NCBI GenBank assembly: GCA_002316675.1
Contig: DCDZ01000006.1
Coordinates: 33,994-67,027, forward strand
Direction: 5' to 3'
DNA: 33,034 nucleotides
DNA from: Tyzzerella sp. UBA1042
Lineage (GTDB): Bacteria > Bacillota > Clostridia > Lachnospirales > Anaerotignaceae
A model generated the notes under the pieces. That model saw nothing but the letters and a program-made list of their open reading frames with translations. It was not told the DNA's origin and made no database searches. The first letter of the stretch is position 1. Every line of letters begins with the position of its first letter. The position numbers and the translations under genes are program-made. Positions 16,077 through 22,313 of this stretch are shown here, piece by piece.

Positions 16077-16883
16077 ATGGCGTGGCTGGGATTTGTCACC
16101 TTAATTATTATATATTGGTGCGTTTTTTTATCCGCTGTTTCCGGCCGCTGGAGATGGTTTTTGATTTGCATTTGGCTTTTGCCGATTTTTATGATGACCA
16201 TAAACTATGACCCCAGTGAGGCGGAAATCAATGGGTTGATGGTACTAATCTGTGTGTTGATGTTTCTGGTGTGCCGGCGGGGCTTATTGGATGTGAAGCT
16301 TTGGAACACAAAGCGGAGAAAAAGGCACAACATACTGTTTGGGATTTTATTTTTTATCATGTATGCCATGTTTGTGTATTCCTTTGCTCAAGCCCAAATT
16401 CATGGGTATATGCTGAATGTGCAAGGCTGGCAGAGCGGGCATGGAAGCATATGGACAATGCTTTTGACATTGACACCCATGCTAGGCTTGAACTGGATTT
16501 TTACAAGAATGGTTTTTACAACCATAGACCGGCTGTATTGCAGAAAAAAGGAGCTGACCCTCCTTGCCTGCCGTTTGTATATTGCCAGCGAAAGCGGCTT
16601 GGAAAAAGGCCTGGGAAAGGGTTACTTTTTGGAAGGTGTGCAAAACGGAATCACCTACCATTTCAGAATGACCCGTCGTACTTTTTATATGCTGCAAAGA
16701 GAGTCGGCATTAAAGTTGCAGGCAAAAATTGGGCTTTTGGGCGGATATTATGTTACGGATTTAGCCTCCCCGGCATTTTTAAAAAGGGTATCTAAATTGG
16801 ACAAAACGGATGCCAGACTGGGTGTGGTCGGGTGTATTCTGGCGGTTGCATTGGGCATTTGGCTGTTCTGGCTCAGGGTGTGA
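16077..16883 (+). CDS. Unknown multipass membrane protein
   Basis: A 268-residue protein that I do not recognise. It has hydrophobic segments at about residues 3-22, 26-44, 52-69, 86-104, 125-146 and 247-265, with a cytoplasmic-looking basic region (about 150-240) between the last two. That region includes SGLEKGLGKGYFLEGVQNGITYHF. ATG 16077 is preceded by AAGGAG at 11 bases. It follows the radical SAM gene closely, with no promoter between, and a terminator ends the unit. No catalytic motif is visible. Confidence 0.75.
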   Translation: MAWLGFVTLIIIYWCVFLSAVSGRWRWFLICIWLLPIFMMTINYDPSEAEINGLMVLICVLMFLVCRRGLLDVKLWNTKRRKRHNILFGILFFIMYAMFVYSFAQAQIHGYMLNVQGWQSGHGSIWTMLLTLTPMLGLNWIFTRMVFTTIDRLYCRKKELTLLACRLYIASESGLEKGLGKGYFLEGVQNGITYHFRMTRRTFYMLQRESALKLQAKIGLLGGYYVTDLASPAFLKRVSKLDKTDARLGVVGCILAVALGIWLFWLRV

Positions 16884-16951
16884 TTATTTTTGTAGGTTGT
16901 CCCCTTTTTTATAATATGTTTTTTAAAAGAATAGCCGCCATGATTTCAGGG

Positions 16952-16986
16952 AAGCCTTACTGCAAAACAGTGAGGCTTTTTTCTTT
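16952..16986 (+). terminator. Terminator of the radical SAM/membrane protein operon
   Basis: AAGCCTTACTG (16952-16962) pairs with CAGTGAGGCTT (16968-16978) with one wobble pair and a CAAAA loop, followed by TTTTCTTTT. Confidence 0.85.
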
Positions 16987-17075
16987 TCAGCGGAAGCAGT
17001 TTTTTGTACAGAATCTTTTTTCAAAGAAGCATGGATTTCCTTCTTTCTTCATATGCTGAAAGGGGAGGGGAAACT

Positions 17076-17996
17076 ATGGCAAAAAAACTTATGGCAATTC
17101 TTTTGGGATATGTTTTTTTTGTGGTCATTCTTCTTCCATTAATGGTAACGTTGCTTTGGGGCGGATTTTCCAAAGAAGAGGCTAAGGAAGCCAAAGAGTT
17201 GGTGAGAATGGTAGATGTATTCTCTCCGGAGCTTGAGGAATATATTGTGGGTGTAGTTGCAGCAGAAATGCCTGCCGCCTTTCCCGAAGAGGCTTTGAAG
17301 GCCCAAGCCGTTGCAGCCCGCACCTATCAGGTACGCAAGATGCAGGAGGCAGGCAGCGAACAGGTGATTTATGATGTAGGACAAGCCTATAACTCCGTGG
17401 TAGAGCAGAAGAAAAAATGGGGAGAGAATTACATTACATATGCAAATAAAATCAGAACGGCGGTGAAGGATACCCAAGGGGAAATTATGGTATATGAAGG
17501 GGAGCCTATTTTGGCGGTTTTTCATGCCCAAAGCGCCGGAAAAACAGAGGCGTCGGAAAATGTGTGGTCAAGCCCTTTGCCTTATTTAAAAAGCGTTGAC
17601 AGCCAGGAGGATAAAAAAGCCCCGGATAATGAATATACCTGCACCCTCTCGGCGGAGGAGGTTTTCAATCAATTGTCTGTATACGGAAAATTAAATCAAA
17701 CTGCCGCCGAATTGCGCTTTACAAACATAGAAAGATCCGATGCGGGGTACATACAAAAAATCAGAGTGGGGGGCATGACTTTAACTGGCTTGCAGGTGCG
17801 TCAGGCCTTAGGACTGCGCAGTGCAAGCTTCCAAGTGGAGCGCAAAGGGGACAACTTTGTTTTTGTGACCCATGGATATGGCCATGGCGCCGGTATGAGC
17901 CAATACGGAGCCTCCTTTCTGGCAGAAGATGGTATGAATTATAAAGAAATATTATGTCATTATTATCAGAACGTTTCCTTTGAAAATATTGCATAA
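17076..17996 (+). CDS. spoIID: Stage II sporulation protein D, SpoIID/LytB lytic transglycosylase
   Basis: A 306-residue membrane-anchored cell-wall hydrolase that, during engulfment, cleaves glycan strands from the mother-cell side. An N-terminal membrane segment (residues about 6-28) is followed by the SpoIID domain: EEYIVGVVAAEMPAAFPEEA with the catalytic Glu in AAEMP, then LKAQAVAARTYQVRKM and AVFHAQSAGKTEASENVW. Near the C-terminus HGYGHGAGMSQYGA carries the conserved metal and structural residues. ATG 17076 was chosen for its GGGGAGGGG site; the longer frame from 17004 has none. It lies 44 bases before spoIIQ, the usual clostridial order. Confidence 0.93.
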   Translation: MAKKLMAILLGYVFFVVILLPLMVTLLWGGFSKEEAKEAKELVRMVDVFSPELEEYIVGVVAAEMPAAFPEEALKAQAVAARTYQVRKMQEAGSEQVIYDVGQAYNSVVEQKKKWGENYITYANKIRTAVKDTQGEIMVYEGEPILAVFHAQSAGKTEASENVWSSPLPYLKSVDSQEDKKAPDNEYTCTLSAEEVFNQLSVYGKLNQTAAELRFTNIERSDAGYIQKIRVGGMTLTGLQVRQALGLRSASFQVERKGDNFVFVTHGYGHGAGMSQYGASFLAEDGMNYKEILCHYYQNVSFENIA

Positions 17997-18040
17997 AAGC
18001 CAAAAAGGCTGGCAAGAATAGCCTTGGAGGTGCAATATTT

Positions 18041-18745
18041 ATGAAGACGAAAAATAAAAAAACAGCAATGTGGACCGCAACCATTTGCGGCTGTCTGTGT
18101 CTGGTGGCAGTGGGTGCGGGCGTAGTTTGGCAAGCCTTGGATTATAAAGAGGATTTGCCCCAAACAAAGCAGTATCAGGCAATGGAAAATAAGACGGGTA
18201 TGGAGAATTTACAGCCGGTAACCGTGGCTCAGACCCCAACGGTAGAGGAAACCAAGCAGCAGAAGAAAACGGAGCCCGCTCCCGCAGAGCAGGCACCGGC
18301 AGAGCAGGCACCGGCAGAGCAGCCCACTTCTGCCCCTGTGCTATCCTACCCCCTTCAGGGAGAGGTGGTCATGCCTTACAGTGTGGATTCCGCCATTTAT
18401 GACCCAACCTTAAATCAGTATCGTACCAGCAACTGCATCAGTATTTCTGCGGCAGCCGGTGATGTGGTTCAGGCAGCGGAAAAGGGTAAGGTGCAGGAAA
18501 TTACAAAGGATGAGGAAAAGGGAACCAGCGTTGTGATTGAGCACGACAACGGATGGCTGACTACATACAGTCAGCTGGCAGAGGATGTTTCTGTGAAAGC
18601 CGGCGAAACTGTAGAAAAAGGTCAGGCCATCGGTACGGTGGGAGAGCCCACAAAATATACGGTTGCTTTGGGAAGTCATGTTCAGTTTGGGGTATCGAAG
18701 GACGGAGAAACAGTAGATCCCGAAAAAGCAGTTCAAAACAAATGA
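18041..18745 (+). CDS. spoIIQ: SpoIIQ-like degenerate M23 (LytM) protein
   Basis: A 234-residue protein with one N-terminal membrane helix (residues about 10-32), a Pro/Glu/Ala linker with three PAEQA repeats (about 80-96), and a LytM/M23 domain (about 105-225). Catalytic residues appear lost: the usual HxGxD becomes SNCIS, and HxH near the C-terminus is HVQ, so it cannot be a normal zinc endopeptidase. SpoIIQ of Bacillus is likewise degenerate; it binds SpoIIIAH to form the mother-cell/forespore channel. The call rests on adjacency to spoIID and the architecture. ATG 18041 has TTGGAGGTG ahead. spoIIID, often next in Clostridia, is not found here. Confidence 0.82.
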   Translation: MKTKNKKTAMWTATICGCLCLVAVGAGVVWQALDYKEDLPQTKQYQAMENKTGMENLQPVTVAQTPTVEETKQQKKTEPAPAEQAPAEQAPAEQPTSAPVLSYPLQGEVVMPYSVDSAIYDPTLNQYRTSNCISISAAAGDVVQAAEKGKVQEITKDEEKGTSVVIEHDNGWLTTYSQLAEDVSVKAGETVEKGQAIGTVGEPTKYTVALGSHVQFGVSKDGETVDPEKAVQNK

Positions 18746-18799
18746 TGCGGGCTCTGCAAAGGAAAAACTTACGAAAAAACAAAAGTTTACAAAAATGCC

Positions 18800-18828
18800 T
18801 TTACGAATTTTTATAAAACGGCTACAAT
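18800..18828 (+). promoter_or_regulatory. Candidate promoter of the macro-domain gene
   Basis: TTTACG and TACAAT are separated by 17 bases, about 45 bases before the start. Confidence 0.5.
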
Positions 18829-18876
18829 AAACCTTGTGAGGATACTAGCTGTTTCCAGAGATAGGGGGGGATGAAT

Positions 18877-19407
18877 ATGCAACGTTTTTCTATCTTAAAG
18901 GGAGATATCGTAAAGGCGAAAACCGAAGCCATCGTAAATGCGGCAAATACGTCCCTTTTGGGGGGCGGCGGTGTTGACGGCGCAATACACCGTGCCGCCG
19001 GAAAAGAGCTTTTAGAGGAGTGTAAAACCCTTGGCGGCTGCAAAACTGGCGAGGCAAAAATCACCCAAGGCTATAAGCTTAAGGCAAGCTATGTGATTCA
19101 TACGCCCGGGCCTATTTGGCGGGGCGGCAAGTGGAAGGAAGATGTATTGCTAAAGAACTGCTATGAAAATTCCTTGCAATTGGCCAAGGCGCATGGAATC
19201 AAAACCATTGCCTTTCCGTCCATTAGCACTGGGGTGTATCGCTTCCCTGTAGAACAGGCGGCTAAGATTGCGGTTGAGACAATTTGTGAGTATTTAAAGA
19301 CAGATACTTTTTTTGAGCAGGTACTCATGATTTGCTTTGATCAAGAAACGGCGGAGACATATTTGGCTGCCCAAAAGGCGTATCAGGAAAAATCGAGAGA
19401 TAGTTAA
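18877..19407 (+). CDS. Macro-domain protein, probable O-acetyl-ADP-ribose deacetylase
   Basis: About 176 residues forming a single macro domain of the YmdB/MacroD type. Signatures are the adenine-site GDIVKAKTEAIVNAAN, the catalytic-loop GGGGVDGAIHRAAG, and the ribose/phosphate loop FPSISTGVYRFP. Such enzymes hydrolyse O-acetyl-ADP-ribose and remove mono-ADP-ribose from proteins. I prefer ATG 18877 because the seven-G purine run ends six bases upstream; ATG 18871 is directly next to it. It stands alone between the spoII pair and a long spacer. There is no ADP-ribosyltransferase or sirtuin in the window to link it to. Confidence 0.9.
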   Translation: MQRFSILKGDIVKAKTEAIVNAANTSLLGGGGVDGAIHRAAGKELLEECKTLGGCKTGEAKITQGYKLKASYVIHTPGPIWRGGKWKEDVLLKNCYENSLQLAKAHGIKTIAFPSISTGVYRFPVEQAAKIAVETICEYLKTDTFFEQVLMICFDQETAETYLAAQKAYQEKSRDS

Positions 19408-19493
19408 GCTGTGTTTTTTATAAAAAAATTCATTGGAAGGTTCTCGGAAGGGCGGTTGTCCATAGGGCACAAGCAAAAACGGGGGCATTCCTG

Positions 19494-19524
19494 CGGGCAG
19501 ACGGCAGATTTTGCTGTCTGCCCG
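19494..19524 (+). terminator. Hairpin after the macro-domain gene
   Basis: CGGGCAGACGGCA (19494-19506) pairs with 19512-19524 over 13 positions with one wobble. Only a weak T tail (TATTTGTT) follows, and it is 85 bases past the stop, so terminator function is uncertain. Confidence 0.45.
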
Positions 19525-19665
19525 TATTTGTTCACGGTTGTGTTGGGGAGGTGTTTTCCTGTGTTCCGGGAGAAAAAAGTATGGGCACAAACAGACCCGA
19601 ACAAAGCTAAAACAGATTATGTAGACTAGGTGTCGAAACGCACAAAATATGTCCATTGTGAATAC

Positions 19666-19762
19666 TGTGGAAAACTATAGCATTTTTTCCACAATAAAAA
19701 CCCTTTAGTTCTAAGTTATACACAAAGTTATACACATTATCCACAAAGGACCATGGGGATAA
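19666..19762 (+). promoter_or_regulatory. Cluster of DnaA-box sequences
   Basis: Five exact matches to TTWTNCACA: TTTTCCACA on minus at 19666-19674 and on plus at 19685-19693, TTATACACA at 19716-19724 and 19728-19736, TTATCCACA at 19737-19745. A one-mismatch box (TTATCCCCA, minus) lies at 19754-19762. The last three exact boxes are tandem, with start-to-start spacings of 12 and 9 bases. A/T-rich DNA follows. DnaA binding is expected from the sequence; function as origin, titration site or regulator is not shown. Confidence 0.6.
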
Positions 19763-19904
19763 CCTGTAGAAAAGGAAAAGGTTCGCCTTATTTTGTCGAA
19801 GGGAAAACGAGAGAATTTTCCATGGATTTTTGAGAATCCTATTACAATAAAGAATACGCTCTGTTTTTTGTAAACCGAACGGGGTAATTTTGACCATAAA
19901 AAAT

Positions 19905-19971
19905 AGGCGGTGCAAAACCAATTCCCATAGAATATGAGAAGCTTGGGGGTTCTGCCTGTTTCTTGGGGAAT
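19905..19971 (+). other. Base-paired element of unknown type upstream of hpf
   Basis: AGGCGG (19905-19910) can pair with CTGCCT (19952-19957) with one wobble, and AACC (19916-19919) with GGTT (19948-19951). CATA/TATG forms an apical stem (19926-19936). ATTCCC (19921-19926) is complementary to GGGAAT (19966-19971) outside the main stem, allowing an alternative or pseudoknot pairing. It matches no riboswitch class that I can recognise. Confidence 0.35.
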
Positions 19972-20139
19972 GCCGAAAATAAAAAAATGAAAGTTCTATT
20001 ATTTTCTCTTTTAAAAGAGGAGTTTTCCTTTTTTTGACGAATTATATTTTTATAGGTCGGGAATCTTTTATAAAATACCCCCGCAAGAATTGCGTAAGGT
20101 AACAAATCCGATTTTCGGATGACGAAGGGAGTTGTTTTT

Positions 20140-20685
20140 ATGGTATATAATATCATCGGAAAAAACATTGACGTATGGGACAAGACAAAGGAAAAGGTAG
20201 AGCGTAAGCTGGAGCGCATTGCAAAGCTGTTTCCGCCGGATTCCGCAGCCACAGTTACCCTGAGCCTGGAAAAGCTTGTCTCAACCGTAGAAGTGACGAT
20301 TCCTGTGAACAAAAGACTGATTCGTGCAGAGGTCAGCGATGCTGATATGACGGCTGCCATCGACAAAGCTGTAGATATTTTAGAATCTCAGATTGTGCGT
20401 TACAAAAAACGTATGCGTACTAGAGCACGCCAAAACGGCGGCACCAGCATGGCGGAATATCGTGCAATTTTGGTTCCCGAGACTTCCTTGGATGAAGAGC
20501 CTTTATACAAAATCGAAAAAATAAAGCATTTTGAAGTAAAACCTATGGACGCCGAAGAGGCGGTTATGGAGATGGAATTGATTGGTCATAGCTTCTTTGT
20601 TTTCCGCAATGGAGAAACGGATGAAGTCAATGTGGTTTATAAAAGAAAAAACGGCTCTTACGGGTTGATTGAACCGGAGTTTTAA
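20140..20685 (+). CDS. hpf: Long-form ribosome hibernation-promoting factor
   Basis: A 181-residue cytoplasmic protein that dimerises 70S ribosomes into inactive 100S particles in stationary phase. The N-terminal S30AE domain (residues 1-100) shows the beta-alpha-beta-beta-beta-alpha pattern with KVERKLERIAKLFP and DMTAAIDKAVDILESQI. A variable linker leads to the C-terminal dimerisation domain (125-181) with KHFEVKPMDAEEAVMEMELIGHSFFVFRN and VVYKRKNGSYGLIEP. This is the long form typical of Firmicutes. ATG 20140 has GAAGGGAG nine bases upstream. In many Firmicutes hpf directly precedes secA; here tdk and an HD gene intervene. Confidence 0.93.
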   Translation: MVYNIIGKNIDVWDKTKEKVERKLERIAKLFPPDSAATVTLSLEKLVSTVEVTIPVNKRLIRAEVSDADMTAAIDKAVDILESQIVRYKKRMRTRARQNGGTSMAEYRAILVPETSLDEEPLYKIEKIKHFEVKPMDAEEAVMEMELIGHSFFVFRNGETDEVNVVYKRKNGSYGLIEPEF

Positions 20686-20699
20686 AAAAAGAGTTTTTC

Positions 20700-20729
20700 G
20701 GGTGCCGACGATGTCGGTACCCTTTTTTT
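20700..20729 (+). terminator. Terminator of hpf
   Basis: GGGTGCCGAC pairs with GTCGGTACCC (one mismatch, GAT loop), followed by seven T. Confidence 0.9.
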
Positions 20730-20752
20730 CTGTAAGCTTCTCCGGAAAAAAC

Positions 20753-20781
20753 TCGAAATGAGTTCGGGTTTATGTTATGAT
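20753..20781 (+). promoter_or_regulatory. Candidate promoter of tdk
   Basis: TCGAAA and TATGAT are 17 bases apart, with TG one base before the -10, about 40 bases before tdk. Confidence 0.55.
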
Positions 20782-20819
20782 GAAGAACGTAAGATTGGGA
20801 AGCATAATGGAGGACAGAC

Positions 20820-21407
20820 ATGGCAAAGTTATATTTTAAATATGGCGTGATGGGAAGCTCAAAATCCGCACAGGCCTTAATTACAAAATTTAATTATGAA
20901 GAGCAGGGAATGCGGGTTTGGCTGATCAAGCCTGCAAAGGATACCAGAGACGGTAAGGATGTAGTACGCAGCCGCATCGGCCTTGCGCAAAAGGCAGATA
21001 CCGTTGGGCAGGAAATCAATTTGTTTACGGTATTTCAAGCACGGGAAAAGGAATTTTATGAAGTGATTATTGTAGATGAAGCCCAATTTTTGGCGGCGGA
21101 GCAGGTGGAGCAGCTAAGAGATATTGTGGATAAATATAATGTTCCGGTGCTTTGCTTTGGCCTGCGGACAGATTTTTGCACAAGGCTTTTTCCGGCCAGC
21201 GCAAGGCTGTTTGAATTGGCGGATTCCATTTCGGAATTAAAAACCGTTTGTGCCTGCGGAAAAAAGGCATCGGTCAATGCAAGGCTAGATCAGGAAGGTC
21301 ATGTGATTACCGAAGGAGAGCAGATTTTTTTGGGCGGAAACGAAAGCTATCGGCCAATGTGCTATCGTTGCTGGAAAAAAGCCGTTGAAAAGGAGCAGGA
21401 AGTATGA
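20820..21407 (+). CDS. tdk: Thymidine kinase, type II
   Basis: A 195-residue salvage enzyme phosphorylating thymidine or deoxyuridine with ATP. The P-loop is GVMGSSKSA (residues 9-17), with Ser where most P-loops have the Gly of GKS; I know this variant from other Firmicute enzymes. Other landmarks are the Walker B-like VIIVDEAQFL, the CFGLRTDF lasso and ISELKTVCACGKKA. Zinc ligands are CAC and CYRC. ATG 20820 follows GGAGG at six bases. It overlaps the next gene by four bases (ATGA), so kinase and nucleotidase are made together. Confidence 0.93.
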   Translation: MAKLYFKYGVMGSSKSAQALITKFNYEEQGMRVWLIKPAKDTRDGKDVVRSRIGLAQKADTVGQEINLFTVFQAREKEFYEVIIVDEAQFLAAEQVEQLRDIVDKYNVPVLCFGLRTDFCTRLFPASARLFELADSISELKTVCACGKKASVNARLDQEGHVITEGEQIFLGGNESYRPMCYRCWKKAVEKEQEV

Positions 21408-21973
21408 CAGAACAAGAATTTTTTGCGTTTATCCATACGGCGGAAAATTTGAAAAACAATACCCGCCATTCCGTTACAAGCACGGGAAGACCGGAAAGCG
21501 TTGCCGAACATAGTTGGCGTGTGTCGCTGATGGCATTGCTTTTGGAGGAGGAAATTCCCGACGCGGATTTTAATAAAGTTATCCGTATGTGTATTCTGCA
21601 TGATTTGGGGGAGGCCATAACGGGGGATATTCCCTCGTTTTTAAAAACTGAGGCAGATTCCGCCCATGAGGATCGGGTGGTTTTCCGTTTGATGGATACC
21701 TTGCCCCAGCCCCAAAGGGAGAAATGCAAGGCTTTGTTTCAGGAAATGCTGGCATTGGAAACAAAGGAAGCAAAAATTTATAAGGCATTGGACAAGCTGG
21801 AGGCGGTCATTCAGCATAACGAGGCGCCCCTATCCAGCTGGCTGCCTTTGGAATATGAATTAAATCAAACCTATGGCAGAAAAGAGGCCGAAGAGGCGGA
21901 TACTGTTTTAATGCGCTTGCGCTTAGCCGAGGTAGAGCGGACGAAAAAGAAAATTAAAACAGAGCACTTGTAA
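21404..21973 (+). CDS. HD-domain phosphohydrolase, YfbR/HDDC2-like 5'-deoxynucleotidase
   Basis: A 189-residue protein with HD-domain metal ligands: the His of RPESVAEHSWRVSLMALLL (residues about 35), the His-Asp of CILHDLGEAITGDIPS (about 66-67) and a later Asp in KALDKLEAVIQH. This layout is that of YfbR and HDDC2, which dephosphorylate deoxynucleoside monophosphates. The overlapping thymidine kinase makes opposite chemistry likely: one enzyme loads nucleosides, the other trims excess dNMP. That coupling is inference. The start is fixed by the ATGA overlap, with AAGGAGCAGG upstream. Confidence 0.85.
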   Translation: MTEQEFFAFIHTAENLKNNTRHSVTSTGRPESVAEHSWRVSLMALLLEEEIPDADFNKVIRMCILHDLGEAITGDIPSFLKTEADSAHEDRVVFRLMDTLPQPQREKCKALFQEMLALETKEAKIYKALDKLEAVIQHNEAPLSSWLPLEYELNQTYGRKEAEEADTVLMRLRLAEVERTKKKIKTEHL

Positions 21974-21975
21974 GC

Positions 21976-22110
21976 CTGTAAATGGGGGTTGTGCTTCAAG
22001 GGCAGTAAGAAACCGTGAAGAAAGCTATGGTGAGGGACCATTTGAAAGATCGAAGGTCGCTGGGGATAACGATACAAAAAAACAAATCCGGTTGAGCAAT
22101 TTGTTTGTTT
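21976..22110 (+). ncRNA. Candidate small structured RNA between the HD gene and secA
   Basis: The stretch has no reading frame but several stems in a row with purine-rich loops: CTTCA/TGAAG (around 21994-22020), ATGGT/ACCAT (22026-22040) with a GAGGG loop, and GATC/GGTC with a GAA loop (22048-22058). It ends in an A/T-rich hairpin (AAACAAAT/ATTTGTTT, 22080-22106) with a T-rich tail, like an intrinsic terminator. It could be a free RNA processed from the tdk transcript, or a terminated leader. I do not recognise the class. Confidence 0.35.
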
Positions 22111-22225
22111 ATTATAGCAAAAAGTCAGAGTATTTATAAAAATAATCATACGTTGCAAGGTTTTGGAAAAATCAGAGAGAAAGCTTAAATCTTTGTTAAG
22201 AACCCCCGAAACACGCAATTTATTC

Positions 22226-22260
22226 TTGCCTACAAGGGTATTCTAATGGTAAACTATAAT
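22226..22260 (+). promoter_or_regulatory. Candidate promoter of secA
   Basis: TTGCCT (22226-22231) lies 18 bases before TAAACT (22250-22255); a perfect TATAAT directly follows at 22255-22260 and may be the true -10 with a weak -35. A short leader hairpin CTGCC/GGCAG lies at 22272-22288. Confidence 0.5.
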
Positions 22261-22313
22261 AATGTAATCGTCTGCCCAAATGAGGCAGAAAAAAAGAATG
22301 AGGTGAACCATAA

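Larger units (their letters stand above)
19408..20139. other. 730-base spacer before hpf, rich in sites but no gene
   Basis: No reading frame here has a ribosome binding site or protein-like composition. It holds, in order, a hairpin (19494-19524), an array of DnaA-box matches (19666-19762), a base-paired element (19905-19971), an A/T-rich tract (about 19975-20075) with a CTCTTTTAAAAGAG palindrome, and a small CCGA/TCGG hairpin just before the hpf ribosome binding site. No clear promoter for hpf stands out; TATAAA near 20070 is one candidate. Confidence 0.5.

Noticed and set aside
17051..17058. CATATGCT resembling a sigma-E -10 before spoIID
   Set aside because: Transcription from it would begin at or inside the ribosome binding site, and no matching -35 is visible.
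19411..19629. 72-codon plus-strand frame after the macro-domain gene
   Set aside because: GTG start without ribosome binding site, and much of it is the arms of a hairpin.
19666..19762. Calling the DnaA-box cluster the chromosomal origin
   Set aside because: No dnaA, dnaN, rpmH or gyrase genes are nearby and no DnaA-trio-like repeats follow, so only a box cluster is claimed.
19842..20366. 174-codon minus-strand frame across the hpf start
   Set aside because: Mostly antisense to hpf, Ser/Phe-rich shadow composition, no ribosome binding site.
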